Assembly: GCA_015698045.1 (NCBI GenBank)
Contig: BLAL01000040.1
Span: 1,838,501 to 1,902,500, forward strand
DNA: 64,000 nucleotides
DNA from: Rhizophagus clarus
Taxonomy: Eukaryota > Glomeromycota > Glomeromycetes > Glomerales > Glomeraceae
Direction of reading: 5' to 3'
The position numbers and the translations under genes were made by a program. The stretch's first letter is position 1. Each line of letters opens with the position of its first letter. Below are positions 44,872 to 56,449 of this stretch, one piece after another. Below the pieces are notes generated by a model that was not told the origin of the DNA, ran no database searches, and worked only from the letters and a program-made list of their open reading frames with translations.

Positions 44872-47380
44872 ATCAAGTATATATGTGAGAAATCTATTGT
44901 CGCACTGATTGATAAATTTAATGAAAAAAAAAAGTCGTTTTTTAACTCTATTAAATCTCTAATTCATTACCTCTGATAATTTTACCGAAATCGTACTGCA
45001 CATTTCAGGTGATCGATTTCACATGACGAAATTTCCCGCCTCGCTCTATGCTTTTACAGATACTATTGGGATTCCATGCTGAAGAGCATTCCAGCATTTG
45101 AGCGATAAGTTCGTTCTCCGCAATTTACATAAGTAGCAACACCTTTTAATTACTGTTATAAATCCTCTTTATGATATTAGCTACTAGGTTTTATTTCTAT
45201 ATGTAAACATACATGTTGTTATATATCTTTTAAGTAGTAATTTTTTGATATAAGTATTATTTTTTTCAAGGGAAGTACTATCAATCTTATGAATCTTATG
45301 GCCGCCATTTCTCTATCTTTTGCCAGTATTGTTGCTATATTACAAGAAATTTTATCATTCTCTGTCAGGTCGATTTCTTCATTTCTTGCTTCGTTGACAA
45401 CAAAAACAAGACCCACAGCAACACGCACTTTACATAAAATTCTTCTTCCTCATTGGTTTTTTTTCATATTGATTTTTTTTTCCGTAACCTTTGTCAAAAG
45501 TATTAAACGATTTTCCAACGTTATGTCTTCTTTGAACGAACTGTGCTATTCCCTATAACATGAGGTATGAGATGATAGAGTTATAGGCCCTTCCTTTTTG
45601 TATAAAATATACGTCTTGGGTGACAAATGTATTTTACTTATACCTACTACACAAACCAATAAATTCCAATTTTTAATGAAATTAAAACGGGGATATCATA
45701 AATAAAAATTATCATGTTATTGGAATTTGAATTATCGAAGCAGAACTTGAAGTTGAGAAAATCTATTAATTCTTAGTGCTGATTCTATATCAGGAGCAAA
45801 TTCAAGAGACTACTAATTTGAAATATATTAATTTTGTAAATAAAAGTATATTTTACGAGTTTGTTTATTCGTTATCTATAATAATTCGTATTCATTTTTT
45901 ATTTATCCAGCCGTACTCTAACAAATTTTTTACATGATGTAAATAAATGGGTCATCTAAGATACAAGACTATAGTGTTAGGCTGAGGTCTTGCGGAGCAA
46001 GACTAGGCGGTTGAAGATTAAAAATTCCAAACTTATCTCCCAAAATGCTTACACAGAAATATCTCTTACCAGATTCAGAGCCGATAGCTTTACAAAATCA
46101 GAATCGCTTCGATCTTGATTAATTTATTGGCCCCAGGATTCTTCTAGTACTTTATTCTTAGGATGGCATCTATAGTACGAGCAGGACTGAGTATCGAATT
46201 CCTATTGTGATTAGCAAAGTACCTACGACTAAGAAATGAAAAAATTTTTTTTTTTTTTAATAGTTTAGACGGATTTTAACTCATATTATATAATAAAAAA
46301 AAAGGTAGGATAATTTGAAAATATATAAATAATTCATCTATATTATTTAATTTATTTCTTAATATCTACGGTTTAATAATAATAATTTTAATTTTTTTTA
46401 AAAAAAACAAAAAACTAAGAACCACTAAGGAAACAAGAAAATATGAATAAAACCTATAGAAATTGCTTTAACATTCTCGTATTTTAGATTTTTTATTTGA
46501 AATTTCAGCATTAGAGTATTTAAAATTAGCACCAAGACAAATGACTAGTTAAAGAGCTGAAATTAAAGTCATTTTTGAAATTCTTCTCTATTAGTGTCTT
46601 AATGTCAAAACGACACATAATTATCTGCCAAAGGTTTAATGGTGTGCAAATGTTATAAAACACTTGCACGGATCGATAGACTGTCCGGTAAAAGAATATT
46701 TATCTTCGTATGTACGCAGGAGTCAACTTTTTTACATGTCATATTGCTATTGCAGGAGTTATTTCAGTACCACGTTATCAAACTTAAACAGTGAATTATG
46801 AATTACAACATAAACATACTTAACTCTACCAAATTCTCCATATTGTCTGACAGAAGGGATTGAAATCGAAACCGCAACACAACAATTTTGTTGATTTTTA
46901 CGGCACATTAAATTATATACGTGTTGTCATTGAAATATTCTGCCATATAATAAATAATCTTCCTTAACGCTATTATTTTAGATTATACCTTGATAAGATA
47001 TGATAGAACAATTATAACTAGTAATACATCTCCGATCGAATCGAATGTTAAAACTCGAATTGAAAATGAAACAACGTTTACATTTACAATCAAAATTAAT
47101 ATTTTTTAAAAAATTTTTATTTGTTGCATTTTGCAATATAGAAATGTTAATAGTAAATATATAGTACGTATAATACATAATCATAAATTTTAATACAGAG
47201 GAATAAGATTAATATTGCTCAAGCTAAGTTTCTGATGTTTTCATGTTATATTTCATAATTTCATGTTTCTTATAATAAAAAATGGAATAACAATTTGAAT
47301 AAAACATTTACAAGCTCAATTAAATTCTATCAAATCAATCTCTATGTGTGTTTGTTTGTTTTTTTTAAAAAAAAAAATAT
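44872..47380. other. 2.5 kb intergenic region, one possible coding fragment
   Basis: Except for the fragment at 45219-45428, no gene was recognised. A patch at 45970-46200 is less AT-rich and includes the stem-loop GTCTTG-CGGAG-CAAGAC near 45990; it is not a tRNA and I cannot name it. Confidence 0.35.
45219..45428 (-). pseudogene. Possible coding fragment, unknown family
   Basis: The minus frame reads V-R-V-A-V-G-L-V-F-V-V-N-E-A-R-N-E-E-I-D-L-T-E-N-D-K and on to A-T-I-L-A-K-D-R-E-M-A-A-I-R-F-I. Its local GC content is higher than the flanks and the residue pattern is protein-like. No in-frame continuation upstream was found, so it is likely a remnant or a missed small exon. The overlapping + strand ORF (45289-45558) is hydrophobic and less convincing. 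Confidence 0.3.
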
Positions 47381-48917
47381 TTAACTTTTTCCAGAAGAGT
47401 TTTCTTTATTCGGCATTTGAGCCAACCAATTAGGAGGACTAATTCCAGTTTGTTGCTGAATAGTTGACAAAAGTGGAGGTAAAGACTGAAAGATATTTGC
47501 AATAGGATTTGCTTTTTCATTTGTTTCATTCCCGGTATTCCAAACAGTAATGTTAGGTTTGAGACCTTGAATAGCATTAGCATTTTCTTTGGCCAATTGT
47601 TGATAAACACCACGATCAATCATTACATATTGAAGAGCTGCATAACTATCACCTCCAAAGGCCTCCATTAAATTTTTTATACCTTGAGCTTGAGCATTGT
47701 AAACGGCCAAAAGACCTTCAGCCTCTTTTTGTTTTTTAAAGAGTTCAGCTTCAGCTTCTTTTTGTTTTTCATATAAACGAGCCTCAGCATTTGCTTTAGC
47801 AGCTTCAAATTCAGCAGTTGCTTTAGATACATATTCTACACGAAGACGTTCCGTTTCTGATAATAATCTACGTTCTTCAACTTGTTTTTGAAGTTCAGAT
47901 TCACGCATCTTTGCAGCTTGAACAGCTTCAATGGCAGCTATTTTCTTAGCACGTTCAAATTCTGATTCTTTGGTAGCCAAATTCATGTTAGCTTCTGCTA
48001 TAGAAACTTTACGTTCATTTTCAATTAAAATTGTTTCGGCTTCAACTTTAGAAGTTTCACGACGAGTTAAACCTTCACGTTCTTTTGCACCAACATCACC
48101 ACGATATTTTGCTTCGGCCACATCTACTTTGGCTTGATTTACAGCACCTTCATGTGTTTTCATTCTCTATAAGAAGTAAAAAAATTTTTAAATATAATTA
48201 TAAAAAATAATTAAAATAGGTAAAAAAAAAAAAATAGCTCTTAAATAATACAAACCATATAAGCAAAATATTCAGAACCTTGAGTATCTTGAAGTTGTTT
48301 AACATTAGCGTTATAAATGAACAAACCAAATTGATCCAATTCAGCTTGAACATTTTTAATGACTTGTTCTTTAAATCCTTTCCTTTCCTGAAAAATTTCT
48401 TCCATAGTCATTGCAGCAGCAATAACTCTGGTTTCACCTTCAATAATACCACGAACTAATTCTTTAACATGATCACTATTCTTATCATTTGCAGCCAAAA
48501 GTTTTGCATAACGTTCTAAAGCCTTAGGTTCATCTTTTGGACCAATAGTGAAAACTGCGGGAAGATTAAATTCTAATTTCTCGGCACTCATTGCTTGTAA
48601 TTGTAAGGTATAATTTGCCGGAGTTATATCGAAGAATGTAGATCTTTGGACTGATTTAATGAAAATCCCATGATTAGAATAATACTAAACAACAAAAATT
48701 TTAATTTATAAAAAAAAAAAAAAAAAAAATAATTACATGGAAATACCCATCCTTTTTTGCGAATTGAAATATCACTGACGAATGCTCCAGTTTTAACCAA
48801 ATATTGGTTTGGGTTACTAGAAAAAAAATTATCGTTAAAACGAAAAGAAAAAAAAAATTCGATAAGAAGAAAGATAATCGAATGATTAAAATAATTAAAA
48901 TACCTAATTCTGTACAT
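47381..48917 (-). CDS. Flotillin, SPFH-domain membrane microdomain scaffold
   Basis: Four exons (48917-48904, 48816-48737, 48650-48256, 48166-47381) join in phase to 424 residues. The N-terminus [16 protein letters not shown] appears only after the 14-base first exon is joined, and the second junction restores G-W-V-F-P-F-Q-R-S, as in fungal flotillins. The SPFH/PHB domain spans about 1-165, including [11 protein letters not shown] and E-G-E-T-R-V. The flotillin domain (about 180-330) is a coiled coil rich in E-A and A-E pairs (A-K-A-N-A-E-A-R-L and similar). The C-terminal part is Pro/Gln/Asn-rich. Flotillins oligomerise on the inner leaflet of the plasma membrane, anchored by hydrophobic hairpins and acylation, and organise ordered domains. 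The family is patchy in fungi. The gene appears intact. Confidence 0.92.
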
Positions 48918-50465
48918 TTTGGCTTGTTATTAATGAATAAGGAAAAATTGAAAGATGATTATTTTTTTTTTTTTTTTCCTTTAAAATAAAAAAAAAAGAG
49001 GTATGCAATATATTTATTCTAAAGCAAACTATCGCTGATTATGGTAATAAATGGAATCAACTAATTATTCAATGGAAAAAAAAAAAAAATTTTTTTTTCC
49101 CTGGAATAAATGATGTACGATTCTGAGAAAAAAAATTCTTTAGGAAAAGTAATATTTATAATATTTTTTGATAATCATAAAATTACGTCTGTAAATTTCG
49201 ATATTTATATATTTTTTTTTTGATAATTTACATTTCAAAAAAGTATCGAAAAAAAATAAATTTATTGTTAAAGCAAGAAAATATATTATTAATTCATTTT
49301 TGTTGTGTAACGTGTGGTCTTGAAACAATCGATTTGTATGATCATCATTCTGCCATGGAATTCCTAAATTCTTACTTTGTGAAAAAAAATCTTTTTAAAA
49401 CCGTACTTATGAAATTAAATTATTGGATTAATTAGGTCAACTGTTTGAACATTGTGGCATGATTATATAGCGTACGATGACTATATCGTGACTGCAATGT
49501 GACCTTTTCCAAATATAGTACGGACTAAATGTTTTCGTTGTACCTGATTCATTCAATGGCCTACACAATTATGTCAAATATCGCATTATAAAACTTCTTA
49601 ATCACGACAAATAATTAAAATTGTGTCAATGCATGAAAAGAAATTTCCTCTAAATTTCCAAGAATTCTCGATCAAATGAAACTTCGTAACTTTAGAAAAG
49701 CCTCTATGTATCATTGAATCAATGACGGAGATCAAGTTCCTTTACTCCAAATTCATTGTTAACTTGAGGCATATTGCTCATGTGCCATATGCGTTTATTT
49801 CCGCTTTCCGTCAATAAAACTCTTTCACTTTATAAATTGTCATTAAGTAAATTAATTATATGCACAAATTTTTCGTTCAATAATTAAAAATAACATACGC
49901 GTTTACCTATTTACCAGTAATTTGTTAGGGGAGGGCCGCTCCTGTCATCTATTTTTAGAATTTATATTAAAATAAACCCATTTTATTTACTATTATGTAC
50001 TATTATGTATTTCAAATTCCTCTTTTTTTAGAATTGCAATGCTCGTCTCAGTTTTCTTTAAGCTCAGTTGACTTCACGTTTTAGATCTTAACTATTATAT
50101 ATTGCACTTAAAGATTTATGCCTAACACCATACCAATATACATGATCAAAACTCTTCATCCTTTTCCTTTAATGATGGTCAGATGTATCTATTTTCTTTT
50201 TTTCAATATCATTTTCGAAAGGGACAAATTTTCATCCTCACGTGATTACGGTAAACGGGTGGCAAATTATGCGAAGTCATGTGCACTACAGTTTTCCCAC
50301 CGACCTATAAAAATGAATTATAGTAATTTTGTATAAAAAACCATTTTACGCTTTTTATGTAAATTAACATTCTACTAACGCCACATGGCTGCGCTTATTA
50401 CGCTGTGCAGGAAACTAACAACAGTTTTTAAGTTATCCACTAGATAACTAATTTTACATGTAAAA
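48918..50465. other. Divergent intergenic region between flotillin and GTPase genes
   Basis: This 1.5 kb shared upstream region has homopolymer A/T runs near 49070-49100 and 48960-48990 and no convincing ORF. It must hold the promoters of both flanking genes. Confidence 0.4.
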
Positions 50466-52447
50466 ATGTTTGATTATTATTATGATAATGATAATGATGA
50501 CGGAAATAAATTTGGAGAAGGTATACCTTATCGCAAAGGAAAAGCCATACAACTTATTAAATACGAAAACGGAACAATTATTTTAAATAAAGAATCTCTC
50601 GAAATTATTAAAAACATCGAAGAACCTGTCGCAATAATTTCAGTTGGTAATCATAGTATTCATCCATTTAAATTCATTATGTTTTCATTAATATGAGCAT
50701 TTTTTTTTTTTAGCAAAAATATATTAATTCTTTTGTATTATACATTTTTAAGTCGGATCATATCGTAGAGGAAAATCATACTTTGCAAATGTCCTTCATG
50801 GGAGACATGATGGTTTCGAACTTGGTTCTAAAGTAGACAGCTGCACTAAAGGTATCTTTATGTGGGATACACCATTTATTCACAATGACTGTAGAGTAAT
50901 AATATTAGATTGTGAAGGAATTGATGATCCAAAACAAGATGAAGTTTGGGCAACGAAATTGTTTATATTATGTCTTGCAATTTCTTCTACATTCGTTTAT
51001 AATATCAATGGAATTGTTGGTAAAGATGATATAGGAAAATTATATACGATGACAGATTTAAGTAAATTTTTGATAAATAGTGAAGATGACGAGAAAGACT
51101 ATTTACCAAGACTCGTTGTATTATTGAGAGATTTTGGTTTATTAGAACCTGATGATTTTAAGGAATATTTTTTGGAAAAATTGACTCAAGTTAATTCTGA
51201 TGGTTAGTATTAAAATATTTCATTTTTTTATTTAATAAAAAATTAATACTTGTAAATTTTATTCTGATTTATCGTATTTTCATTAGCTGCTGATGGAATT
51301 ACAGATCACTTTAAAGATTTTGATGTTTATGCTTTACCTGTTTGTATTTCTAATTTTTTAATTTTTTTTTTTTTTTTTTTTAAAAAAATTTTTTTTTTTT
51401 AATATCAAATTTCCTTTTATTAGCATCCGGGGTGTAAAAAAAAAGTTCTTCATGAATTAGAAAAAGTCGAAACTTCTCAGCTTGATAGTGAATTTATTTC
51501 TAAAATGACACAAGCTGTGTCTGAAATTTACGATACAATTACCGCAAAAAAAATTAATTCCAAATCAATGACTGGAATTCCATTCTCCAAATTTTTGGAA
51601 GATTGCGTAAATCATATGAATTCAGACAACAATTTTAACAAATTATCATTACCTACTCAATACACCTCTCTTATTAATTTTATGTCAAAATTAGCTATAG
51701 ACGTAGGTTTTTCTTATTATTCAACCATGATGACCATCAGATCTATAGATGATTTTCCTATAAGTTGGGAAAACTTTGAAAATGAACATTGTATGATATT
51801 ATCTAATGCCGATTTTTTATTTAACGAGAAATTAATTGGAAGTTATCAACAAACTCTTGATATTAGGAAGGATTTTGATAATTTAATTGAAGATGAAAAA
51901 AATAAGTTTAATAAAATAAATTCTGAAGCTATAAAAAATTATAATTTAAATTTGGCCAATAGTTTATGGCGAGTTCATGTTAAACCAGGTTTAACTGCTG
52001 ATTCTCTTTTTGAGGTAAATGAAAAAAAAAACTATTTAATTTTTTTTATTTATTTATTTTTTATTTTTATTTTTATTTTTTAATATATTTATCATCATCT
52101 TTTAGGATCATAATGAATTTAATAGTGCGTTAGACTCTTTTATGCAAGAATATACAAATGAATCATTTAATAGTCCAGAAGCTATGGAAGTTTATAAACA
52201 ATTTAAGGAGAATGAAACAGAATCTGCATTAGAAACACTAGATAAAATGTTTAAATTAAGAGATGCTACTAATGCTGTTAAAGATGCTCATCAAGAACTA
52301 ATTGATCAAATTAATCAATTTCAAGAAAGACTCGACCAATTATTATTAGAGAAGTGTCAAGAGGAATATGAATATAATGAACGAATTGATGAATTAATTT
52401 CAAAAATTGATGAACTTAATCTTCAACTTTCATCGAGCTCTAATTAG
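50466..52447 (+). CDS. Guanylate-binding-protein-like large GTPase
   Basis: Five exons (50466-50646, 50753-51202, 51287-51339, 51424-52014, 52106-52447) give 538 residues. The P-loop V-V-G-S-Y-R-R-G-K-S is formed across intron 1 (residues 60-69). Thr92 in S-C-T-K-G is the switch I Thr; D-C-E-G at 113-116 is the D-x-x-G motif. L-L-R-D-F at 184-188 is the R-D motif that replaces N/TKxD in the GBP/atlastin group. The helical part after residue 290 ends in a Glu/Gln/Leu-rich coiled coil (about 450-535). No transmembrane pair is present, which favours a GBP over an atlastin. The acidic, Asp/Tyr/Asn-rich first 12 residues are unusual. Family members dimerise through the G domain on GTP binding and remodel membranes. 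The gene looks complete. Confidence 0.9.
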
Positions 52448-53009
52448 GAGATATTATAAAATGAATTTGTAAGACTAGACCACTGTTTGAAAATTAATTA
52501 AATAATTATTTCACGTGATATATATCATATGACATTATGATACGTAAAAATTTTATCTTTGAATCTTCTTTTAAAATGTATTATTTAATATATGTGGATA
52601 CTTTACTATGGATAATTATTATAACAACTATAAAAAAAATACATTCTTTTTATACCACATGAAATGAGATGAATTTTGCAACATACAAATTTATGTTGCA
52701 TGAAATAAAAAGCTAACTGAACTGATAAACCTGATTTATTATAATAATGCAGCCATATTTTGCCTTTTTTTTAGCATGAGATCATTGCATAATTTTTTGT
52801 TGTTGAGAAAATATTTTATTATTAATCATGTATTCAGAAAAATCATATTACACCCTACAAACTTTTTTTTCTCTTTTTTTTCAAAACTTCCCTCAAAAAC
52901 ATTTTATCACTTAAGCAACTTTATTGATAAGATACTCAATTGAAGCACCATATATGAAAAGCAGATTACTGTTTTTCTGCCATACTATCATAATTAAATA
53001 TCACATTGA
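52448..53009. other. Intergenic after the GTPase gene
   Basis: 3' flank and AT-rich sequence; nothing recognised. Confidence 0.35.
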
Positions 53010-53290
53010 TAGTAGTGGTGTTAAAGATGTTAAAGGTGTTTGATAAAGGTATTGTTTAACTGATTGGATGGCAAATGGATTTACAGGTCCAATTATAGAT
53101 GAACCTACAAATGATATAGTATTGATAAATATGCACTTTTTGGTATACAAACCTTTCATAGAGTTATTACACTCTTCAAGATCATACCATTAAAGGTCAT
53201 CACTATTATATGTTACTTCTCTAACTTTTGAAAAAATTCTTAAGGATTCATTAATAATCCAATAATATAATTAAGCTCTTGATGTAATTT
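53010..53290 (+). pseudogene. Decayed coding fragment, unknown family
   Basis: One frame reads D-S-S-G-V-K-D-V-K-G-V, two stops, then L-T-D-W-M-A-N-G-F-T-G-P-I-I-D-E-P-T-N, L-V-Y-K-P-F-I-E-L-L-H-S-S-R-S-Y-H, a stop and S-S-L-L-Y-V-T-S-L-T-F-E-K-I-L. The protein-like text stays in one frame over about 90 codons with four or five stops, so it is the remnant of a real gene or transposon ORF. The family is not recognised. Confidence 0.45.
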
Positions 53291-54459
53291 TGCTATTAAA
53301 TCTGATAATTCTATCAGGATTCTGCCTGTAACTAAAGTCTCCCTAAAAATATTAAATTAAAAATAAAAATAAAAAGAAAATTACAAGAGAACAATTGATC
53401 TACTTTATTAGATCCTTAAGCAAGAGATCATATTTCGGTTTGAACTGATCTGATCAGATTTTATATATATTGTCTATTAAAAAAAAAATTGCATATTGTA
53501 TATCTTTAATAGCTGAAGTATCTGAAATAAAGAGAACTTTCTATTTAGCTTTAGCATATGCCTTTACACACTTTATTATGTATTTTCTTTTTATACAATT
53601 ATTTTTGGTTGCTCATCTTCATTTTATGCTACTTTTTTCTTTAAAAAATGCATATATATTTGGAGATACATGTTTTTAACTATTTCTAGTTGTGAGTAGT
53701 TTGAATTAACTTCTTTAAGTATCTTAAATTTTTTGCGAAATATTTAAACTGTTTACAATTAAAGTAAATTTTATTGTTTTTTATTATTTTTTTATTTTAT
53801 ATTATTTATATTAATTGCATTTGAAAAGCTACTGGGCATCTTAGCTATAGATTTATTTATTTATTTATTTATTTAAAAATAATAACAGTATAACATATGA
53901 GATAGTTGAAATTACAGAAAGATCATTAAATAAAGTTTTAAGTAAAATACTAAATTACTTTAAAATTTTCTCTGAAAAAGAAACTGCTTTGCCATATTTT
54001 AAAAATCTAACTATGACTAGCCTATTGTATATGTAAAATAAATGATGTTAATCAATAATATCAGTATGTGATCATATATTAAGTAATATCTATTATAATA
54101 ATATAATTTATTAAAATTATTTTTAAAGATTCACTAAAGTTATATTTATTAGGATAGTATTAAAGATTTCTTTATTATTTCTCTTTAAAATATATAAAGC
54201 ATATAAAAAAAATATAAAAAAATTTATTATTATTTATTTGTTTAGTAAACAATTATATAATAGATTATATATATATATAATTATAACCAAATTCTAAACT
54301 TTTTAATTAAAAGTATTTAAAAGACTATTTATATTATATTATTAAAAATTAAAGTAAAATGATAAATTATTTAATTTCTTTTATGCATAAACTATATGGT
54401 CTAATATTTTTTTTATTAAATATAATCAATTATAAATATTCGTTAATCTTAAACAAATT
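53291..54459. other. AT-rich region with no recognised gene
   Basis: It contains a TTTA microsatellite near 53850-53875 and a short (TA)n run near 54265-54280. A 69-codon hydrophobic ORF at 53470-53679 lacks protein-like features. Confidence 0.35.
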
Positions 54460-54960
54460 ATTAAAATCAGTAACTCTATTCTAAAAAGCTACCTTATATT
54501 TAAAATCTTAATAATCAAATTCAGTAGTATAATCTTCAATTATTCCAATTTCAGAAGTTAAATAGTTTTCTTTTTCATGTATAAAGTTAATTTATTTACT
54601 AACTAAATAATCTATATTACTAAATAATCTATATTAGCAATAGAATTAGCAAAATTTTTATCAGTAATATAATAAGAGACTGGCTATTTTTTATAATCTT
54701 CTATCCATTTTCAAGATATTAGAGGGTTTTTATTAAATGGATTTGTTTTCTAATCAATATATTCAATTGTAACAGGCATTTTATCTCTTTCTTATATATA
54801 TTATATAAATTTTTTCTAAATACTCAAAGTTTTCTATGTTAATTTATCATCAATTACATTTTCTTGACTATTTAAATGTAAGCTAAATTCTCCAATAGGT
54901 AAAGTAATACTGGCAAGTTTTTCAGATAAAAAAGCTATGCTTCTTTTTACTGAATTATTA
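54460..54960 (-). pseudogene. Decayed minus-strand coding remnant, unknown family
   Basis: Reading leftward from 54960: N-N-S-V-K-R-S-I-A-F-L-S-E-K-L-A-S-I-T-L-P-I-G-E-F, then E-R-D-K-M-P-V-T-I-E-Y-I-D, then K-P-V-S-Y-Y-I-T-D-K-N-F-A-N-S-like text, then S-E-I-G-I-I-E-D-Y-T-T-E-F-D-Y and V-T-D-F-N-N-L-F. Pieces are interrupted by stops and at least one frame change. It is probably a dead transposon ORF. Confidence 0.4.
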
Positions 54961-55386
54961 GTACTATAATGGCAAGTTATCAGTATACATATAAATTCAA
55001 CAATATAAAAGATAAATTTTTTTTAGCTTTTTAAAAAACATTTTAATTTTTATTTATAAATCATTTAAATAAAAGGTTGATTAAAATTTGCAAAAAATTT
55101 TTTATATATATGATTTCATTAATTAATATATATAACAATAATCTTTATTAATTAACAAAAAGAATTATTCTCGTCATTAAATGATAATGTTATCAACCAA
55201 TCAAAATACAAGTTTATGTACAACGATATTTTTTTTTATTTAATCAGAGCAAAACAAAAAATGATACTAGCTATACACAATAAAAAAATAAAATGAAATT
55301 TTTTTTTTAAAAAAAAAAATTCAAAATATTATATTTCTTTTCAAAAGAAATAATAACTTAAGAAATAAGTCTTTTTTTTTGACTTT
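54961..55386. other. AT-rich spacer
   Basis: No gene was seen; it would be the 3' flank of the small CaaX ORF. Confidence 0.3.
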
Positions 55387-55464
55387 TTACATGATGGAAC
55401 ATTGATTTGTAGGTTTGAGAGGATCTTCTGTTGTTTCAGAGGTAACGATAACGATTGGATTCAT
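55387..55464 (-). CDS. Candidate 25-residue peptide ending in a CaaX prenylation box
   Basis: On the minus strand ATG at 55464 opens 25 codons: MNPIVIVTSETTEDP then LKPTNQCSIM and TAA. The last four residues, Cys-Ser-Ile-Met, are a strong CaaX farnesylation signal. The short length and acidic middle recall fungal lipopeptide pheromone precursors, but could equally be the last exon of a small prenylated protein such as a Ras-like or G-gamma protein. The upstream sequence is a (CAAAAT)n array, in frame with the ORF as Gln-Asn repeats but closed by a TAA before it. A longer model using ATG at about 55871, a GTAATT donor and an acceptor inside the array would give a 35-residue precursor; its acceptor lacks a pyrimidine tract. 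Local composition is less AT-rich than the flanks. A chance match cannot be excluded. Confidence 0.35.
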   Translation of the reverse strand: MNPIVIVTSETTEDPLKPTNQCSIM

Positions 55465-55469
55465 TTTAT

Positions 55470-55532
55470 TATTTTGATCTTGATTTTGATTTTGATTTTG
55501 ATTTTGATTTTGATTTTGATTTTGATTTTGTG
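55470..55532. repeat. GATTTT microsatellite
   Basis: About ten copies of a 6-base TTTTGA unit on the + strand (CAAAAT on the minus strand) lie immediately upstream of the CaaX ORF, so on the minus strand they would be in the leader or, if spliced differently, coding for Gln-Asn. Confidence 0.85.
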
Positions 55533-55627
55533 TTTAGGATTTTTGCTCCTTTTCGTTAAAGAAAGATATTTTTTCTTATTTATAAACTTTATTTTTTGAA
55601 TTTTTTGAGAAGGTTGAAATCAAAACG

Positions 55628-55635
55628 TATTTATA
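55628..55635 (-). promoter_or_regulatory. TATAAATA box upstream of the CaaX ORF
   Basis: On the minus strand TATAAATA lies 164 bases before the ATG at 55464. It would fit the small ORF as a single-exon gene, but such words are frequent here. Confidence 0.2.
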
Positions 55636-55639
55636 TCAA

Positions 55640-56449
55640 AATTGAAGGATATTGATCACTTGAGAAATGTGGATCTTGAAATACATTTATGGAAATTATT
55701 TTAATAACAACAAATCAAAATAATTGAAATCGAAAGAATATTAAGAAGAAATAATAATAAAAGAAACTTCGATTAAGAAAGATACATAATAATAATTTTT
55801 TTTTGATGATAACAATAAAGAATAATATTATGGATAATACCGCAGAAAATTACCTTCTTGACTTTTCATTATTGTGTATTACTAATGCTATTGTCTACCG
55901 ATCAAATGATGTACGACAGTACATGTGAAACAACGATTGTAAACTACTAAATATGTGATGATTTAACTTCGAAACACTAGACTGCACGCCAACATCGTAA
56001 CGCCTTTAATTTTCGAATTTGCGCATATGAGCAAATTTTACGATTTCGGATATGAAATTTGCGCCACACTACTATAATGAATTATGTATTACGTAATATA
56101 TTCGGAAAAATACTACGGTACTGTCTTTTTCCTACCAATAAAAAAAACGTGACTGAACCTAATTTGGTCATGAATTGAGTGTTGCGAAAAATAATGCTCG
56201 GTATATAGCGCTCCGAATGGTTCAAATTTTTTTTTTTAAAATTTAATAGGAAATTTCTATTTGAATTTCTTAATGAAGTATTGTTCGTCATATTCTTTTT
56301 AGTATTATCTTATTGTATTGTATAAATATTCTTTCCACCAAAAAAATAAACATATAAAATTTTTATTTATGAACTATAAATATAAATTCAGTAATTCATA
56401 CATTGTATATCATTGGATCGATAAAAAGTCTATTTCCGCAGTAAAAAAA
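55640..56449. other. Intergenic
   Basis: No gene was recognised. A 69-codon minus ORF at 56082-56291 is not convincing and is probably the 3' flank of neighbouring genes. Confidence 0.35.

Noticed and set aside
48804-48989. Plus-strand ORF opposite the flotillin N-terminal exons
   Set aside because: Lys-rich shadow of poly(A) and poly(T) runs; the minus strand has the spliced flotillin N-terminus.
55402-55599. Plus-strand ORF with a run of Ile-Leu repeats
   Set aside because: It is the translation of the GATTTT microsatellite. The opposite strand has the more protein-like text (CaaX ORF).
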